From positions 9,541,501 to 9,605,500 of the forward strand of contig JANCRA010000011.1 of assembly GCA_024362935.1 (NCBI GenBank): a stretch of DNA of 64,000 nt, given 5' to 3'. The notes beneath the pieces are model-generated. The model made no database searches, was not told where the DNA came from, and worked only from the letters and a program-made list of their open reading frames with translations. This document shows positions 48,864-59,860 of this stretch, one piece after another (the stretch's first letter is position 1; each line of letters begins with the position of its first letter). The translations under genes and the position numbers were made by a program. This DNA comes from Setophaga petechia. Its lineage: Eukaryota; Chordata; Aves; Passeriformes; Parulidae.

Positions 48864-49866
48864 CACAAAGGAGTCAGTCAGATTTAGTTCAAAAAGAATT
48901 CACTCTAAATATGTTTTGATCGTGTTTTAATCTTAAAAATTAAACAAAATAAAAATTTAAGACATGATGCATTGAGAGGGGATGAAGAAAAGTGAGCACT
49001 TTTTTTTTTTTAATTACAAAAGACAGTGAAGAAAGCGTCACAAGATAAAATCCAGGGAGGACCCTGGCACTCAGAGGAAAAACAAATTTTCTTTCTTGTA
49101 GGAAGAACTTCAATCACTAGGCTGTACTATGTGGCATAACTGACAGCTCTCTCTTTCCATTTAATGACTTCTAAATTATTGTTCACACATGGAGCTGCTT
49201 CTAGGAAGAGTGTCTTACCTCGAATTATTCTAAATAAATTCTTCTCACCTTCAGGAAGAAGGAAGAAATGGATGCTGAACCCTTCTTTAGCTGAATCCAG
49301 GTCACCTAATTAAAAATATCAGTAGAGAGCAAGAATATTTCTCCCTCAGGTCTCACACTTCCCAATCAAAGAATCCTATATAAAGAATAGCAGCAGCAAC
49401 TGCTTTTTATGCAGTCTACTACAACTGGTGTGTCGTTACGTATGCTTCGATAACATCTTCAGATCTAAGCCCTAGAGAACTGTGGCAGGATGGGGGGAAT
49501 TGAAAAATGCCTGATTTTGGATTTTGGTTTGATTTGAAGAGGAATTAAGTACTGAGCTGTTCTGTTCTCTCAGGGCAAGGAATTTGGAGTGCTCTTAAGT
49601 CTCACTGCTTAAGAAACACAAAACGTAAAGCAGTTAGGGATCTAAGATGCTTCCTGGGATATGTAAAAGGAATTTTCAGAGACATTATTTTAGGTCTAAC
49701 TAACTGGTCAGGTTTATTTAAGTCCTATTTATCACAGCTACAGTGCATGTTCTTTACTCTCTCTTCTACCAATATGGATCTATATTAAGTGAAAGGTAAT
49801 GCACACATGGGTTAAAAAAGGGAGGTTAACTTGCAAAATTTATGCCATTGATGGACCTTCTTGAAC
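48864..49866. other. non-coding stretch, nothing recognised
   Basis: T12 at 49000-49011. No ORF or repeat family was recognised. Confidence 0.5.
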
Positions 49867-50322
49867 TGATACCTTGCCAAGGCTGACCTAGAACAGAGGC
49901 TAAATGGAGTTAAAGAATAAAGTAGGTATTTATTAAAAGCCCTCAATGGATCCACCTTGGGCAGCACAAGAGCCCAGCCAGGGCTATTCCCTAGATGAAC
50001 CCAAAATTGTCACAAAAAAATGGATGACTGGTCACTAGGTCTCTCACTTTTATAAGTTCTGGTCCATTACAATATGGGAGTTAATTGTACAATTATAGCT
50101 TTAGCTTATGAAGTCCCATCCTTATTGTTTTTCTCTCTTCAGTCCACGTTGTTTATGCTCTTGGGTCTGAAATTTGGATCATTTGTCCTTGGTCCTCAGC
50201 TAGAAAAAGAATTGTCTAGCTACTCTGTGAAGAGAGCTTACTACCCTTAATATGAAATTCAGAACTACACACTAAAGCAGTACAGAACCTGAGAAATATG
50301 AAAGCTAAAACCTAAGGCATCA
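49867..50322 (-). mobile_element. solo LTR of an avian endogenous retrovirus
   Basis: The segment begins TGAT and ends ATCA on the plus strand, the inverted ends expected of an LTR. Read on the minus strand it has, in order, a U3-like stretch, a TATA box TATAAAA (50048-50054), and downstream an AATAAA poly(A) signal (49929-49934) followed by CTTTATTC. Phrases such as TCAGTCCACGTTGTTTATGC, CTTATGAAGTCCCATCC and TACCCTTAATATGAAATTC are ones I associate with a high-copy bird LTR, probably of the ERVL type. No second LTR or coding interior is nearby, so it is a recombined solo copy. Ends are approximate, and no clear target duplication is seen. Confidence 0.75.
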
Positions 50323-50539
50323 AAATGATTTATCACTCAATAGTTACACATTCAAAAGAGTATTTATATTGACTTTCATGATGTGTCATACTGAACTAAA
50401 TCAAACTGGTTTCACTCAAATTTGTCCTTCTCTCATCAAATAAAATTTGCTTACTTTAACTTCACTCTAAATATTAGCCTTTTAAGAACAGGAATTTCTC
50501 TTTGAATGACAACAAGCCAAATCACTTTATCTGAAGTTT

Positions 50540-50760
50540 ATTGATATGGATATCAGGAAAAACTGATTTACAAAAAAGGTGACCAAGCTTTGGAACAGGC
50601 TGCCCACAGAAGTAGTTGGTTCACCATCCCTGAGTATTTAAAAGGTGTGGGGCTTGAGGACATTGTTTAGTGGTGAATTTCACAGTCTTGGGAAAACTGT
50701 TGGACTTGATCATGTTAAGAATCTTTTCAAACTTAAATTACTCTATCATTCTATGATACC
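50540..50760 (+). mobile_element. CR1 LINE 3' end, 5'-truncated
   Basis: Landmarks in CR1 order: ATCAGGAAAAACTG, GGTGACCAAGCTTTGGAACA, GGCTGCCCACAGAAGTAG, CACCATCCCTGAG, GTTTAGTGGTGAATTTCA, TTGGACTTGATCATGTTAAG and the terminal CTATCATTCTATGAT. More diverged than the 9.8-kb copy. Confidence 0.9.
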
Positions 50761-53700
50761 ATGACTTATTCTGCTTCCAAAGCATCTCTTTCTTCTTATA
50801 TACAATGTGGAAGTTGGTACGAAGGAAATGAAGGACCTTCTTTGCTATGCTCATCTACTCTGTTTTGTAAATTCTGCACAGATACAGAAACATTTCCATC
50901 TGCTTTAGGGGACTCTATTATCAGCCACATATGTACTGAGAAATACTTCTGTTTTAGCACTAGACCCGATCAGATAATTCACAGTGGATAATTTTTTTGA
51001 ACAAATTTAGACTTTCCTTTGTTTGTTAGTTGTCCAGGAGTTGGTTTTGATATTCTTGAATTTAATCATTTTTCAAAAGCATTTATTTGATAACTTCTAT
51101 GAAATCTTTAGCTAGAAAAGGTTTGCTTGTGGACTGTGTGACCAGTTTGACATGAGTACTAAGGGCTTGGTGCTGTTGCTCAAGTTTTTTAGATACCCAG
51201 GCAATATAATATTTTTCTACTTCTTGACTGTGTCAATAAATTTAAGCACTTGTATGCAAATACTTACATGCAAAAGTTCAAAATTTGTTTTTCATAACAA
51301 GTAGTAGTCAACACGGTAGTGCTGCAACTGTGTACATGCCCTAAAAGGAAATATTTCATTTCCATACTTCCAAAAACTCAAATAGGATATTCCTTTCCAC
51401 ATATGATTTAATTTTTGCACATGTGAGTCTAGATAAAGGGGTATATTTAGGTGGCCACCCTGTATTTGCTGGATGTCTGCTTTTTAACACCATAGCTGGA
51501 AGAAAAAAAAAAATGAGAGTACTACTGCTCTTAGAAAATAAGCTATTATTCTGACAAGTTTAAAAAAAAAATTCTTTCTTCTATCATCATTGCTTTCTAT
51601 TTCAAAATAATGTTAATCTTGTGTCTGTGAAAAGTTAAATATTTGGCAACAAAACATCTTAAACACTGGCTTCTTATTGGAAAATTGGAATGCTTTATTA
51701 TGAAATGCACAATATTTTTTTTAATTTATGAATTACAGCACAAAAATAGGCAGCAAATATTAAAAATGTATGTTCATAGGAATCTTCAGAATTCAGAGTC
51801 TGATACATCAAATGGAATAATTCAATGATAGGATTGTTTATCTGTATTTTGAAGCTGATTAAGCTAATTTCTCTTTCTTTTAGTAGAAGTTACAAAGCCT
51901 TTTTCTGTAATTAGACGCACTAAATCTTTCTGAGACATTCAATACAGAAAAATAAGCAGAAAAGTGCAGTTGCTTTATGATTTTTAATGTTGTTTAAAGC
52001 ACAGTAACCATGAACTTATTTTGAGTTTTTGTTCATCATTGCACTTGCACAAGATTGATTTATTTATCTCCCTTTATATTCCTTTGGAAATATCATTTAT
52101 GTAGCACCAGAATGCTATGTTTTAGTTAGGCTGCTGCAAATTTGACACGTAACTGGCAGATGATGTCTAAGCTGTAGGGCTAAGGTGTGGGGCTATTAAA
52201 GATGACATAGAATCCACAAATGTATCAGTACATGAGGGAGAAAGCGGGTGCGATTTTAGGAAAAATCTAACATCACTGACTGAAAGTCACAAGTGGAGTT
52301 ATGTGAATTAAATAAAGGAGAGAAAATACGTTAGCAGCAAGACAAAAATCAAAACTCTATGAGGCAATTTTATCAGGCCTAGAGTAATAAAATAAAATGG
52401 GGAAAAAACCCCGAAACAGAAAATTCAGGAAACATAGATAGAATGGAGTGTAACAGTCTATTTCACATGCTTGTGCACGTAGATTTCAATTTGTCTTGTA
52501 CTTCAGACCACTAGAAATTTTCATGGAAAGCACAGAATGCTACATAAGAAATTTGAATCCTTTAGTACTGTGTTGTTAGTTTTTATTAAGTACATGTGTA
52601 ACACCTCTTAAAAATAATCCACCAGTCCTTTTCCTCTTCCCAGGGTTTCACAAATGGAAATGGAAATTATATGCCCTAATTCCAGGAAGATGCAGATTTT
52701 TTGAAAGACACAGCTGTCCCAGCCCTTATTGTAGAATTTGACCAAATAAGTAGAAATAAACAGACAAGAAAAGGGCTAGGGGATACAAAAAGAGATCCAA
52801 TGTCTGAATGTGACTTAGAACTAGGCATAAAACAAAGTAAAAGTTATCCAGCTGGTAGTTCATATACATTTTTACTTTCCTAACTGACTAGAAGTTGTAC
52901 AAGAGCATGAAACAAGGGACAAAAATATGTTTGATGTTAAATCATTTATCTCACATTTGTATTCTTGAATTTTGAATTGGGTTATCTGTGTTGCAGAAAG
53001 GTGTGTCCTCACTTGTGTTTTCTGTTGGAATGAAGGAACAGTTTGCTCCAGAGACCTCTCCTGCTGATAGACATGGACATGACAACACCTGCACTGGTGC
53101 CTCCTGGTCTAGCCTGTGCCTGTAAGATTTCCATTGCCATGAGCTCCCTGTCCTCATTTAAATTGCATCTTTTCAAGGATTTTGCAAAGAGCTTACACTG
53201 GGGACAGTGTTGGGCAGTAATGATGGATATGGCTGAGAGCACTATGAGAAAAAAGAGGTTGGTGATGAACACTGTATTAACATGTGCAACAAAAACGTTA
53301 ATCTCTCAAGTAGGCTTTGTTCATATTTTGCCCTATAGTTTGAAGGTTAACATAATTTCAAGTAATACTTGCTTGAATTTTTGTCTTGTGAACTCATCTA
53401 CTTGATTTTGCAGTGTCTCATTTTGTTTTCCTTTATTTTTAAGTTCTTTCCTCTCTCTCTTCTCAACTTGTTCTGCTTTTGTTTCTCTTGTGGGCAGCAC
53501 AGTAAAGCTCCACAAAGTTCTTTCTTCAATTCAGTTTGACTCTCATATATTACTCTGTCTCTTCCTGAAATTGTATTGCCATTTCCAGAAATGACATGGC
53601 AATATTTCACTTGAGTCACTTGTCATTTTAAGTGAACCTTCATGTATTTGCATTAATGATATGAAACAATGCCTAATGGAACTACAGTGTCGAGAAAGGT

Positions 53701-53839
53701 GAAATTAAATTAGTGTAGCTTATTTTCTGCTGTGCACTGAATTGGCAGATAAAATAAAATTGCGGATTGCTATAGCATTTATAAAAATCCTGAGGGATCA
53801 TTCCTAAAACTATTGTCAAAATCTGCGCATGCTGATATA
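50761..53839. other. non-coding stretch, nothing recognised
   Basis: AT-rich. Overlapping opposite frames at 53009-53272 (minus, 87 codons, with a hydrophobic start) and 53043-53405 (plus) have no family match that I can make. Runs of A near 51500 and 51560. Confidence 0.45.
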
Positions 53840-54920
53840 ACAACAGATATAAAGTTACTCTATCTCTGAGGAAAAGATAAAGTTGGTGTGGTGTCTTGGC
53901 CCTGTCTGGACAGCAGGTCCAAAGCTGCTCTATCCTCTTCTTAGCTGGGTAGCAGAGATAAAATATAACAAAAGGCTCATGGGTCAAGACAAGGCAGAGA
54001 GAGATAATTCACCAGTTACCAACAGAGGCAAAAGGTATTTGACTTGAGGAAATTGGTTTCATTAATTGCCAGTCAAATCAGAATAGGGTAATGAGAAATA
54101 AAACCCAAATCTTGAAAACACTTCTCCCTTTTTCCTGGGCTTGACTTCACCCCCAATTTTCTCTATATCCATCACCACAGCAACACAGGCAATCAGTAGA
54201 AGTGTGCTGTGGTCAATTCATCACACATTTCTACTTTTCCTTCCTGCTCAGGGGGAGGACTCCTCACACTCCTCCCCTGCTCTGGTATGGATCCCACAGG
54301 ACTCAGCTCACCATGAACTTCTCCGGTGTGAGTCCTGCCCATGGGCTGCAGTTCCTCACAAATGCAGCAGCACTGGTGGCTCCAGCATGGTCCCCGACAG
54401 GGTCACAAGTCCTGCCAGCAGACCTGCTCCAGTGTGAGCTCTTCTCTCCATGGGGCCATAAGCCCTGCCAGAGCCTGTTCCAGTGCAGGCTTCCCATGGG
54501 ATACAGCGTCCTCTGGGCATCCTACCTGCTCCAGTGTGGGTCCTCCAGGGGCACAGCTGCCTCACCATGTTCTTCCCTGTGGGCTGCAGGGCAAACTCTC
54601 CTCTGGTGCCTGAAGCACCTCCTTCCCTCCTTCCTCATTGACCTTGGCGTCTGCAGGGCTGTTTCTCTCAGATGTTCTCACTCTTCCCTCTTTGGCTGTT
54701 ATTCCACAATGTTTTTGCTCCTTTTTAAATACACTATTCCAGAGGCACTAGCACTGTCTCTGAATGGTTTGACCTAGGCCAGAGTTAGGTCTGTCTTGGA
54801 GCCAGCTGACTGTTGAATGTGGGGGAAGCTTCTGGCAGTGTCTTACAGAAGAAACCCTGTGGCCCTTACCATGCAAAACCTTACCATGCAAATGCAACAC
54901 AGTTGGTGAAAAGCATAAAA
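53840..54920. mobile_element. relic of a high-copy avian endogenous retrovirus-derived repeat
   Basis: A continuous series of phrases fits one bird repeat I know: CTCTGAGGAAAAGATAAAG, TCCAAAGCTGCTCTATCC, GGCTCATGGGTCAAGA, AATTCACCAGTTACC, GGTAATGAGAAATAAAACCC, TGTGGTCAATTCATCACAC, CAGGGGGAGGACTCCTCACA, TTGACCTTGG, TGTCTTGGAGCCAGCTGAC, GGGGGAAGCTTCTGGCAG and ACCATGCAAA near the end. The GC-rich middle (54270-54600) is a degenerate tandem array with a CTGCTCCAGTGTGGGTCC-like phrase and a CCATGGGGCCACAAGTCC-like phrase repeated several times. The 191-codon plus frame (54202-54777) and others here arise from this array and are not genes. Whether the part present is LTR or internal region is uncertain. 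Confidence 0.65.
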
Positions 54921-56166
54921 AATCTGCATGCAAAGATTTCAAAACTATTTTGCAGTTTTCTCAAAACATGGCTTGTTTTCTTGATCTTTAGCAAACAACA
55001 TATGAACTTTTGAAGAAGTCTGACTAAGCCCTTTTGCAATGTTTTAAAAATTTCAAAAATTGGTGCATTGAAATAAAATACAAACAAACAGGAAACACCA
55101 TCAACTGTCTGTGATTCACATTTCTGAGCAGACAGCAGCATTGCACAACAGCTTGAGACTGGAAACAGGAAGGCTCCTACATCCAGATGAAACTTCATGG
55201 GGATTTCAGGCAGAATATAATTATTTCATATAATTATATTATATACGAATAGAATATAATTATGCAAAGCTGGAATTTTGTCAGGACACTGTGGTGAGCA
55301 CCTATGCTTTGTGAAAAGCTTATGGGGATTTTTAATTACAATACGTGGTCAGAATCTTAGTTTGATGTCTCAGCCAAGAGATGAATTGATACTGAACTAC
55401 CATACTCTCAGTACATGCCTGGGTAGTATGAAAATAACAGAACCATTAGACAGCTTGACTCACCTTGTAGTGATGGCAGAATGGGCTGTATCTGAAATCT
55501 GGAACAACGATTAAAAAATACTGTTGCTCTTCAACAGAAGAACAGTGATTATAAGGGATGTAACTCTGCATTCAAGATTCTTTCATTCTGGGGAAAGATA
55601 TGCATCTGCTAAACATGCAGATATGTTATCTGTTCACTTCAGAAACACTTAAACAACTGAGCATCTCTCCTTAAAAATTACCACAGAATGGAATAACTTT
55701 TAAGAAGTTATCATGCTATGGAATGAGTCTTATGATATGAACTCATAATGAGTTGTAGAGCCTTCACTCAGCAGAGTGAATATTACACTGGATAGCTGAA
55801 TACCCAAAAGTTTCTTAACTGGTTCAGTCCTATCTGTGTAATCTATCTATCTTCTCATGTCACACCCAGCTCTACTGTATCTGAATATCTTCCAAGTCTC
55901 TCTGGGGCAACAATTTTTTTCATTATTTTTGGTAATATAATATAAACCGGAGGCTAAGATATCGTTATTTTATTGCTACCCCTGAGATATTTTTGTCAGA
56001 TGTTAATTCATAATGTAGCAAAGTTCTTTCAAAAGAACAGAAACTAGAGTTGATACTTTGGGAAAATGGATTTGAAAATGCCCATTTTCTATATGAGCTG
56101 TGTTAGGCATTTCCAAAAACACTTTAAAGTATTGCTAGTAGTCCTACTTTCAGAATTTCTAGCAGG
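54921..56166. other. non-coding stretch, AT-rich direct repeat at 55212-55263
   Basis: The 13-mer AGAATATAATTAT occurs at 55212-55224 and 55251-55263, with further TATAATTATAT between. Otherwise nothing was recognised. Confidence 0.5.
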
Positions 56167-56218
56167 TTTTGGGGGGTTTTTTGGGGGTTTTTTTTTTGGT
56201 TTTTTTTGTTTTTTTTTA
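56167..56218. repeat. G/T low-complexity tract
   Basis: Only G and T for about 52 bases: G6 and G5 runs, then long T runs broken by GG and G. The plus frame across it is a Gly-Phe artefact. Confidence 0.85.
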
Positions 56219-56689
56219 CTTGGGGATACTTACATCTTGACTGAGATCCTGGACTAAGCAAAAGGTATCTGATTCAAAGGTCAGACTGAGACTATTCAGA
56301 TTTAATTTACTTTAAGGTCCCATCTTGGTAGCTTTCCTGTGAGTTTGCATTAAGTTTGTAAAGTCATGGTAATTAACTCTCAGATTAAAGCATACACTGA
56401 GTGATGCCTGGATAGGATTATGAGTTGAAGTGCCTTGTGTATTTTTTGAAATGCTGGAAGGAGAAAGAAAAAGTGAATTGCTGCCCTGATTTTTTTGTAG
56501 CTCCATACACAGATGCATATAATAGGCAATAAAACGCATTTGTCTATAGGCTCTCAACATGAGGCAACCTGATTGCCAGAAACTTTAACTCATGCAAAAA
56601 TAAGGTCCATGTACAAAAAGTCAACTTAACTTTAGCAGAGCTGCTACTGGCTTCACTGTAATTAAGTGCTAATCGTAGGGGTGTGCTGT
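56219..56689. other. non-coding stretch, nothing recognised
   Basis: No repeat, RNA gene or convincing frame. Confidence 0.5.
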
Positions 56690-57045
56690 TTTGCAAGGCA
56701 GTAAACCGGTTTCCTGAGAGGATAAACTTGGAGGTCAAAGGCCGGGAGTTGGCTCTGTCGGGGACCAGGATCGCTGCCGAGAAAAGCAGCACACCTGTCC
56801 TGTTATTGTGATTATGAGACAAATGTGAATAAGGCCAGTAAAACAAAGTAACCTGAAAGTCTGGAAAACTGGCTGCCGTGATTGTTCAGAGTGGCACATG
56901 GTGCATGCCGTGAGCAGGGAGCCGGGCCGTGCTGGGTCCCACAGGACGGGCTCAGCTCCCCAGCAGGGAACACATGAAGGGCAGCTCTCACAGGGCTCTG
57001 GGGCCTTTGTCCCTCAGCACCATCTTGGGAAAGCTGCTCCACCTT
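56690..57045. promoter_or_regulatory. GC-richer patch with a DR1-type motif, possible regulatory element
   Basis: AGGTCAAAGGCCG (56732-56744) is a near-consensus DR1 half-site pair (AGGTCA-A-AGGNCN) of the type bound by HNF4/RXR-class nuclear receptors. The surrounding 350 bases are richer in GC and CpG than neighbours. Two minus frames (56544-56846 and 56812-57042) cross it without a domain. Regulatory role inferred only. Confidence 0.25.
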
Positions 57046-58474
57046 TATAGGGTTATATTTTCCAAGCTATGAAATGACAATGTTATTCGGTAAACTTCAC
57101 AGAGGGGTTTCCAAGTGCAAATAACAAATTACATACAGCTCTTCAGTATAATAGGATGGAAAGTTTAATCTGTAGTAAATAAAAATAGCAGCTGTTCCAC
57201 GTTTCAATACTGTGCAATACTGTGAGTAGGAATTGCAAGAATAGATTCAACAAAAAAGCCATAAAGTTTCATAAAAAAGGTGGGAAAACACCCTTTGAGA
57301 GTAAGTTAAAACAACCATACTTTATTCATGGACTAGGAAAGAGAGGGAAAGAGAGAGGTGCTGTGCTTTTACCACCAGAACAGCACATTTATCAGTAGGT
57401 AATTGGAGTGTTAGTAAGCACTGGGAGGGAACATCCATCCCAGCATAAAAAGCTGGGACCTAACACAGGGAGAAGTATGGGCATATTGTTTCTGCATCAA
57501 TCCAAATATCTGTGGCTCATTTCTATGGCAGATAGACTCATATAGTTTCAAAACCAAGTAATTTTTTGATCCGTAGAGAATTTTATATTAGCAAAAAAGA
57601 AGTAGCTCTTCCCCAAAGACCAGAACAAAAGGGAGAAAAGTTCTAAACCAAGAGCTGAAATTTCTGCACAACTATATTAACATTCAAAATACTCCTGGCA
57701 TATGGACAAATGTCAAATTTCCTGTCACAGGAAAAAGTGAAACAAAGAATTCAGTTATTTTACAAAGCCAGAGATGCTTCTAATCATAAGCAAAATATAT
57801 GTGTATATATATGAGGTCACAGGCTGACATTTTCTCCAGCAGCCGATACTGTTAAAACCTTTAGAGAGACATCTGGAGAAATAAGAAATATGGACTAGTT
57901 TGGGGTCTAAATGAAAGTAGTTCTCTCCCATTAGCCCTTGCACTCATCACAGGACACCTCACAAACTTGGGCAGCATTTTCCCATCTCTATGGCACAGAG
58001 CTCCTGCAGCCAGCCATCAAGAAAGTGAGAAGACCCCTCCTGTCTGCACAGCTTAGCAAAAAAACTGTGTTTCCCCTCCCTCCTACACTGGAGAATCTGA
58101 CACTAACAGTATTAATGAAATGATATCTTAGAAGTTGCATTTATGGCCTGATCCCACCCCACAGTCTCTGTGCTTTACATAAAGGATGACTGTCACCTTG
58201 CAGTGCTCATCCTGTGTGTGTTCAAGATGGTGAGATGATTGTGTTTTTCATATGAATATTTGTTTGGTATGAATATTACCCGTGTATGTAAGTACCTGAC
58301 AAAGAGATTAAAGCAGATGGCACTAGGCTGTTCTCACCTGTGCCCACAGACCAGACAAAGTCAGGGGGCAAAAATGGCAATAAAATAAATTCCATTTCAA
58401 CATAACAGACTCTTTTTGCTGTGACTGGTCGATAGGACAGAAATAAAAACACCTGGAATGTCAAGGACATTTTG
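57046..58474. other. non-coding stretch; LTR-like features at 57280-57480
   Basis: On the minus strand 57480-57280 there is a TTTTTATGC box, then about 130 bases on an AATAAA (in GAATAAAGTATGG), a spacing that would suit an LTR. I do not recognise the family and see no terminal repeats, so it is left unassigned. The remainder shows nothing. Confidence 0.3.
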
Positions 58475-58611
58475 AAGAACCTTGGAGATGTTCAAAACCC
58501 AACTGGACATATCCCTGAGCTCTCTGCTCCTGCTGAGCCTGCTCTGCACTGTGGAGTTAGACAGGGCCATCACTAGGTTTGGCTTCCTGTTTCAACTGTT
58601 TTGTGACTCTG
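58475..58611 (+). mobile_element. CR1 LINE 3' end, 5'-truncated
   Basis: CCTTGGAGATGTTCAAAACC, CAACTGGACATATCCCTGAG, CTGAGCCTGCTCTGCA, GGAGTTAGACAGGGCCATC, then CTGTTTCAACTGTTTTGTGA and CTCTG. This follows the CR1 3' end order (TTGGAGATGTTCAAAACCCA, TGGACAAGGCCCTGAG, CTGACCCTGCTTTG, GGACTAGATGATCTC, CCTCAACTATTCTGTGATTC). Confidence 0.8.
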
Positions 58612-58947
58612 CCAAAATAACCATCAGCCTTACAACAAGCATGATGATCCTTCTGTTTGAGTAATCTACCTGTACTTTTATTGATGAGGAAAACAAACTT
58701 TCACATCCCCTAGACAGAATATATGTATTAATGGAAGACAGTGAATTGATTTGTAATTAGACCTTTATTTTAAAATACCTATGTTGCTGGATTTTTGATT
58801 TTGCAGAACCAATTTATATACAGTGACTCTCCAGTCACATGTATCACTGCCACAATACTGTATGGTTACTATAGAGGGATTTTTTATTTTTAGATACCCA
58901 GGGATATTGCAGATGCACAATGTAGTTAGACATATTTCATACAACCC
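58612..58947. other. non-coding gap between CR1 fragments
   Basis: AT-rich, nothing recognised. Confidence 0.5.
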
Positions 58948-59285
58948 TAGAAAATCACACTGAAAAAGACCTTAATCCCAAAGCAAATTAGCCTAATCTG
59001 TTCGATGAAGATCTTCAGGATCTCCAAATGGAGGCCCCAAGGCTTCCCAGGAAATCTGCTACTGTACCTGGAGGAAGCTTTCCCTCACAGCAAAAGTCAA
59101 TCCCTCTTCCTGTGATTATTTTATTTATCCTGTCCATGAAAGATAGGCTCTTTTCAACAGCCTTTTATGTATTTGAAAGGTTGATGTCTCTTTTCTTGGC
59201 TGAACAAGGCCATGTTTTCTAGATTTGTGATTACTCTCACTGACTCTCACCTGGACTCCTTCCAGTTAGTCCACATCTTTCTTTA
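58948..59285 (-). mobile_element. CR1/L3-type LINE fragment
   Basis: On the plus strand AGAAAATCACACTGAAAAAG and ACCTTAA give the reversed 3' tail. Further along, CAACAGCCTTTTATGTATTT, TCTTTTCTTGGCTGAACAAG and CTCACCTGGACTCCTTCCAG with AGTCCACATCTTTCTT follow the reversed CR1 order (TGTATTTGAA, TTCTCTTCTCCAGGCTAAAC, CCTCTGGACTCTCTCCAG, TGTCCACATCTTTCTTG). The copy is strongly diverged. Confidence 0.65.
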
Positions 59286-59733
59286 ATTTATACAAATCGC
59301 ATAAGAGAAAGGTATGGCTTTATAGATGGTGTTCCTGCACACACAAGGGTTTTTGGGAATTGGGGGAATAAACCAGAAACACTGTTGGCTTCTGGAACAA
59401 AACCAAGCTTCAAAAATATTGCAAAAAGATGCCTTAAAGGAGAAAAAAAAGGCATGAAATATCCCAAAGGTCTCCAATCCTTGTTCCCGGAGCAACTACT
59501 AGTGGTTTAGGATGCTACTACTTTTCTGCCAGAGGTTTTTGCCTGAGCAGAAATATTGGACATATTCAGAGAAATTAAATCCAGATCAAGATGCATTTCT
59601 AGTTTAACTTGTTGTATAAGACCCTTGCATCAAACCCAAGTTGCTGATTGAATGAAGCATATTTTAGAAAGACAGCCAATCCTGATTTAAGGACTGCCAA
59701 TGATAAGGGATATACCAGATCGCTGCACAAATT
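59286..59733. other. non-coding, perhaps more diverged CR1 or unrelated
   Basis: No clear landmark beyond 59285. The 70-codon minus frame (59283-59495) has no domain. Confidence 0.4.
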
Positions 59734-59860
59734 ATTCCAATGGTTAATTGCACAACCTAATTGCTAGTTTGAATTTGTTCAGCTACAGCTTCCAGTCACT
59801 GGACATTGTTATGCTTTTGTTTATTAAACAAAAGATCCCTCTACTATCAGAAGTATTTCT
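59734..59860 (-). mobile_element. second old CR1-type LINE fragment
   Basis: TTCCAATGGTTAATTGCACA, then AGTTTGAATTTGTTCAGCTA, CAGCTTCCAGTCACTGG and ATTGTTATGC are the reversed landmarks of an old CR1 subfamily common in reptiles and birds (CCAATGGTTAATTACC, GTCTGAATTTGTCTAGCTTC, AACTTCCAGCCATTGG, TTGTTATGCC). It comes from a part nearer the 3' end than the distal part of the preceding fragment, so it is a separate insertion. Confidence 0.6.

Noticed and set aside
53009..53405. Overlapping frames on both strands, one with a hydrophobic start
   Set aside because: Considered as a membrane peptide or retroviral piece, but no family landmark was found.
54202..54777. 191-codon plus ORF
   Set aside because: It lies inside a high-copy retrovirus-derived repeat whose tandem GC-rich units keep frames open.
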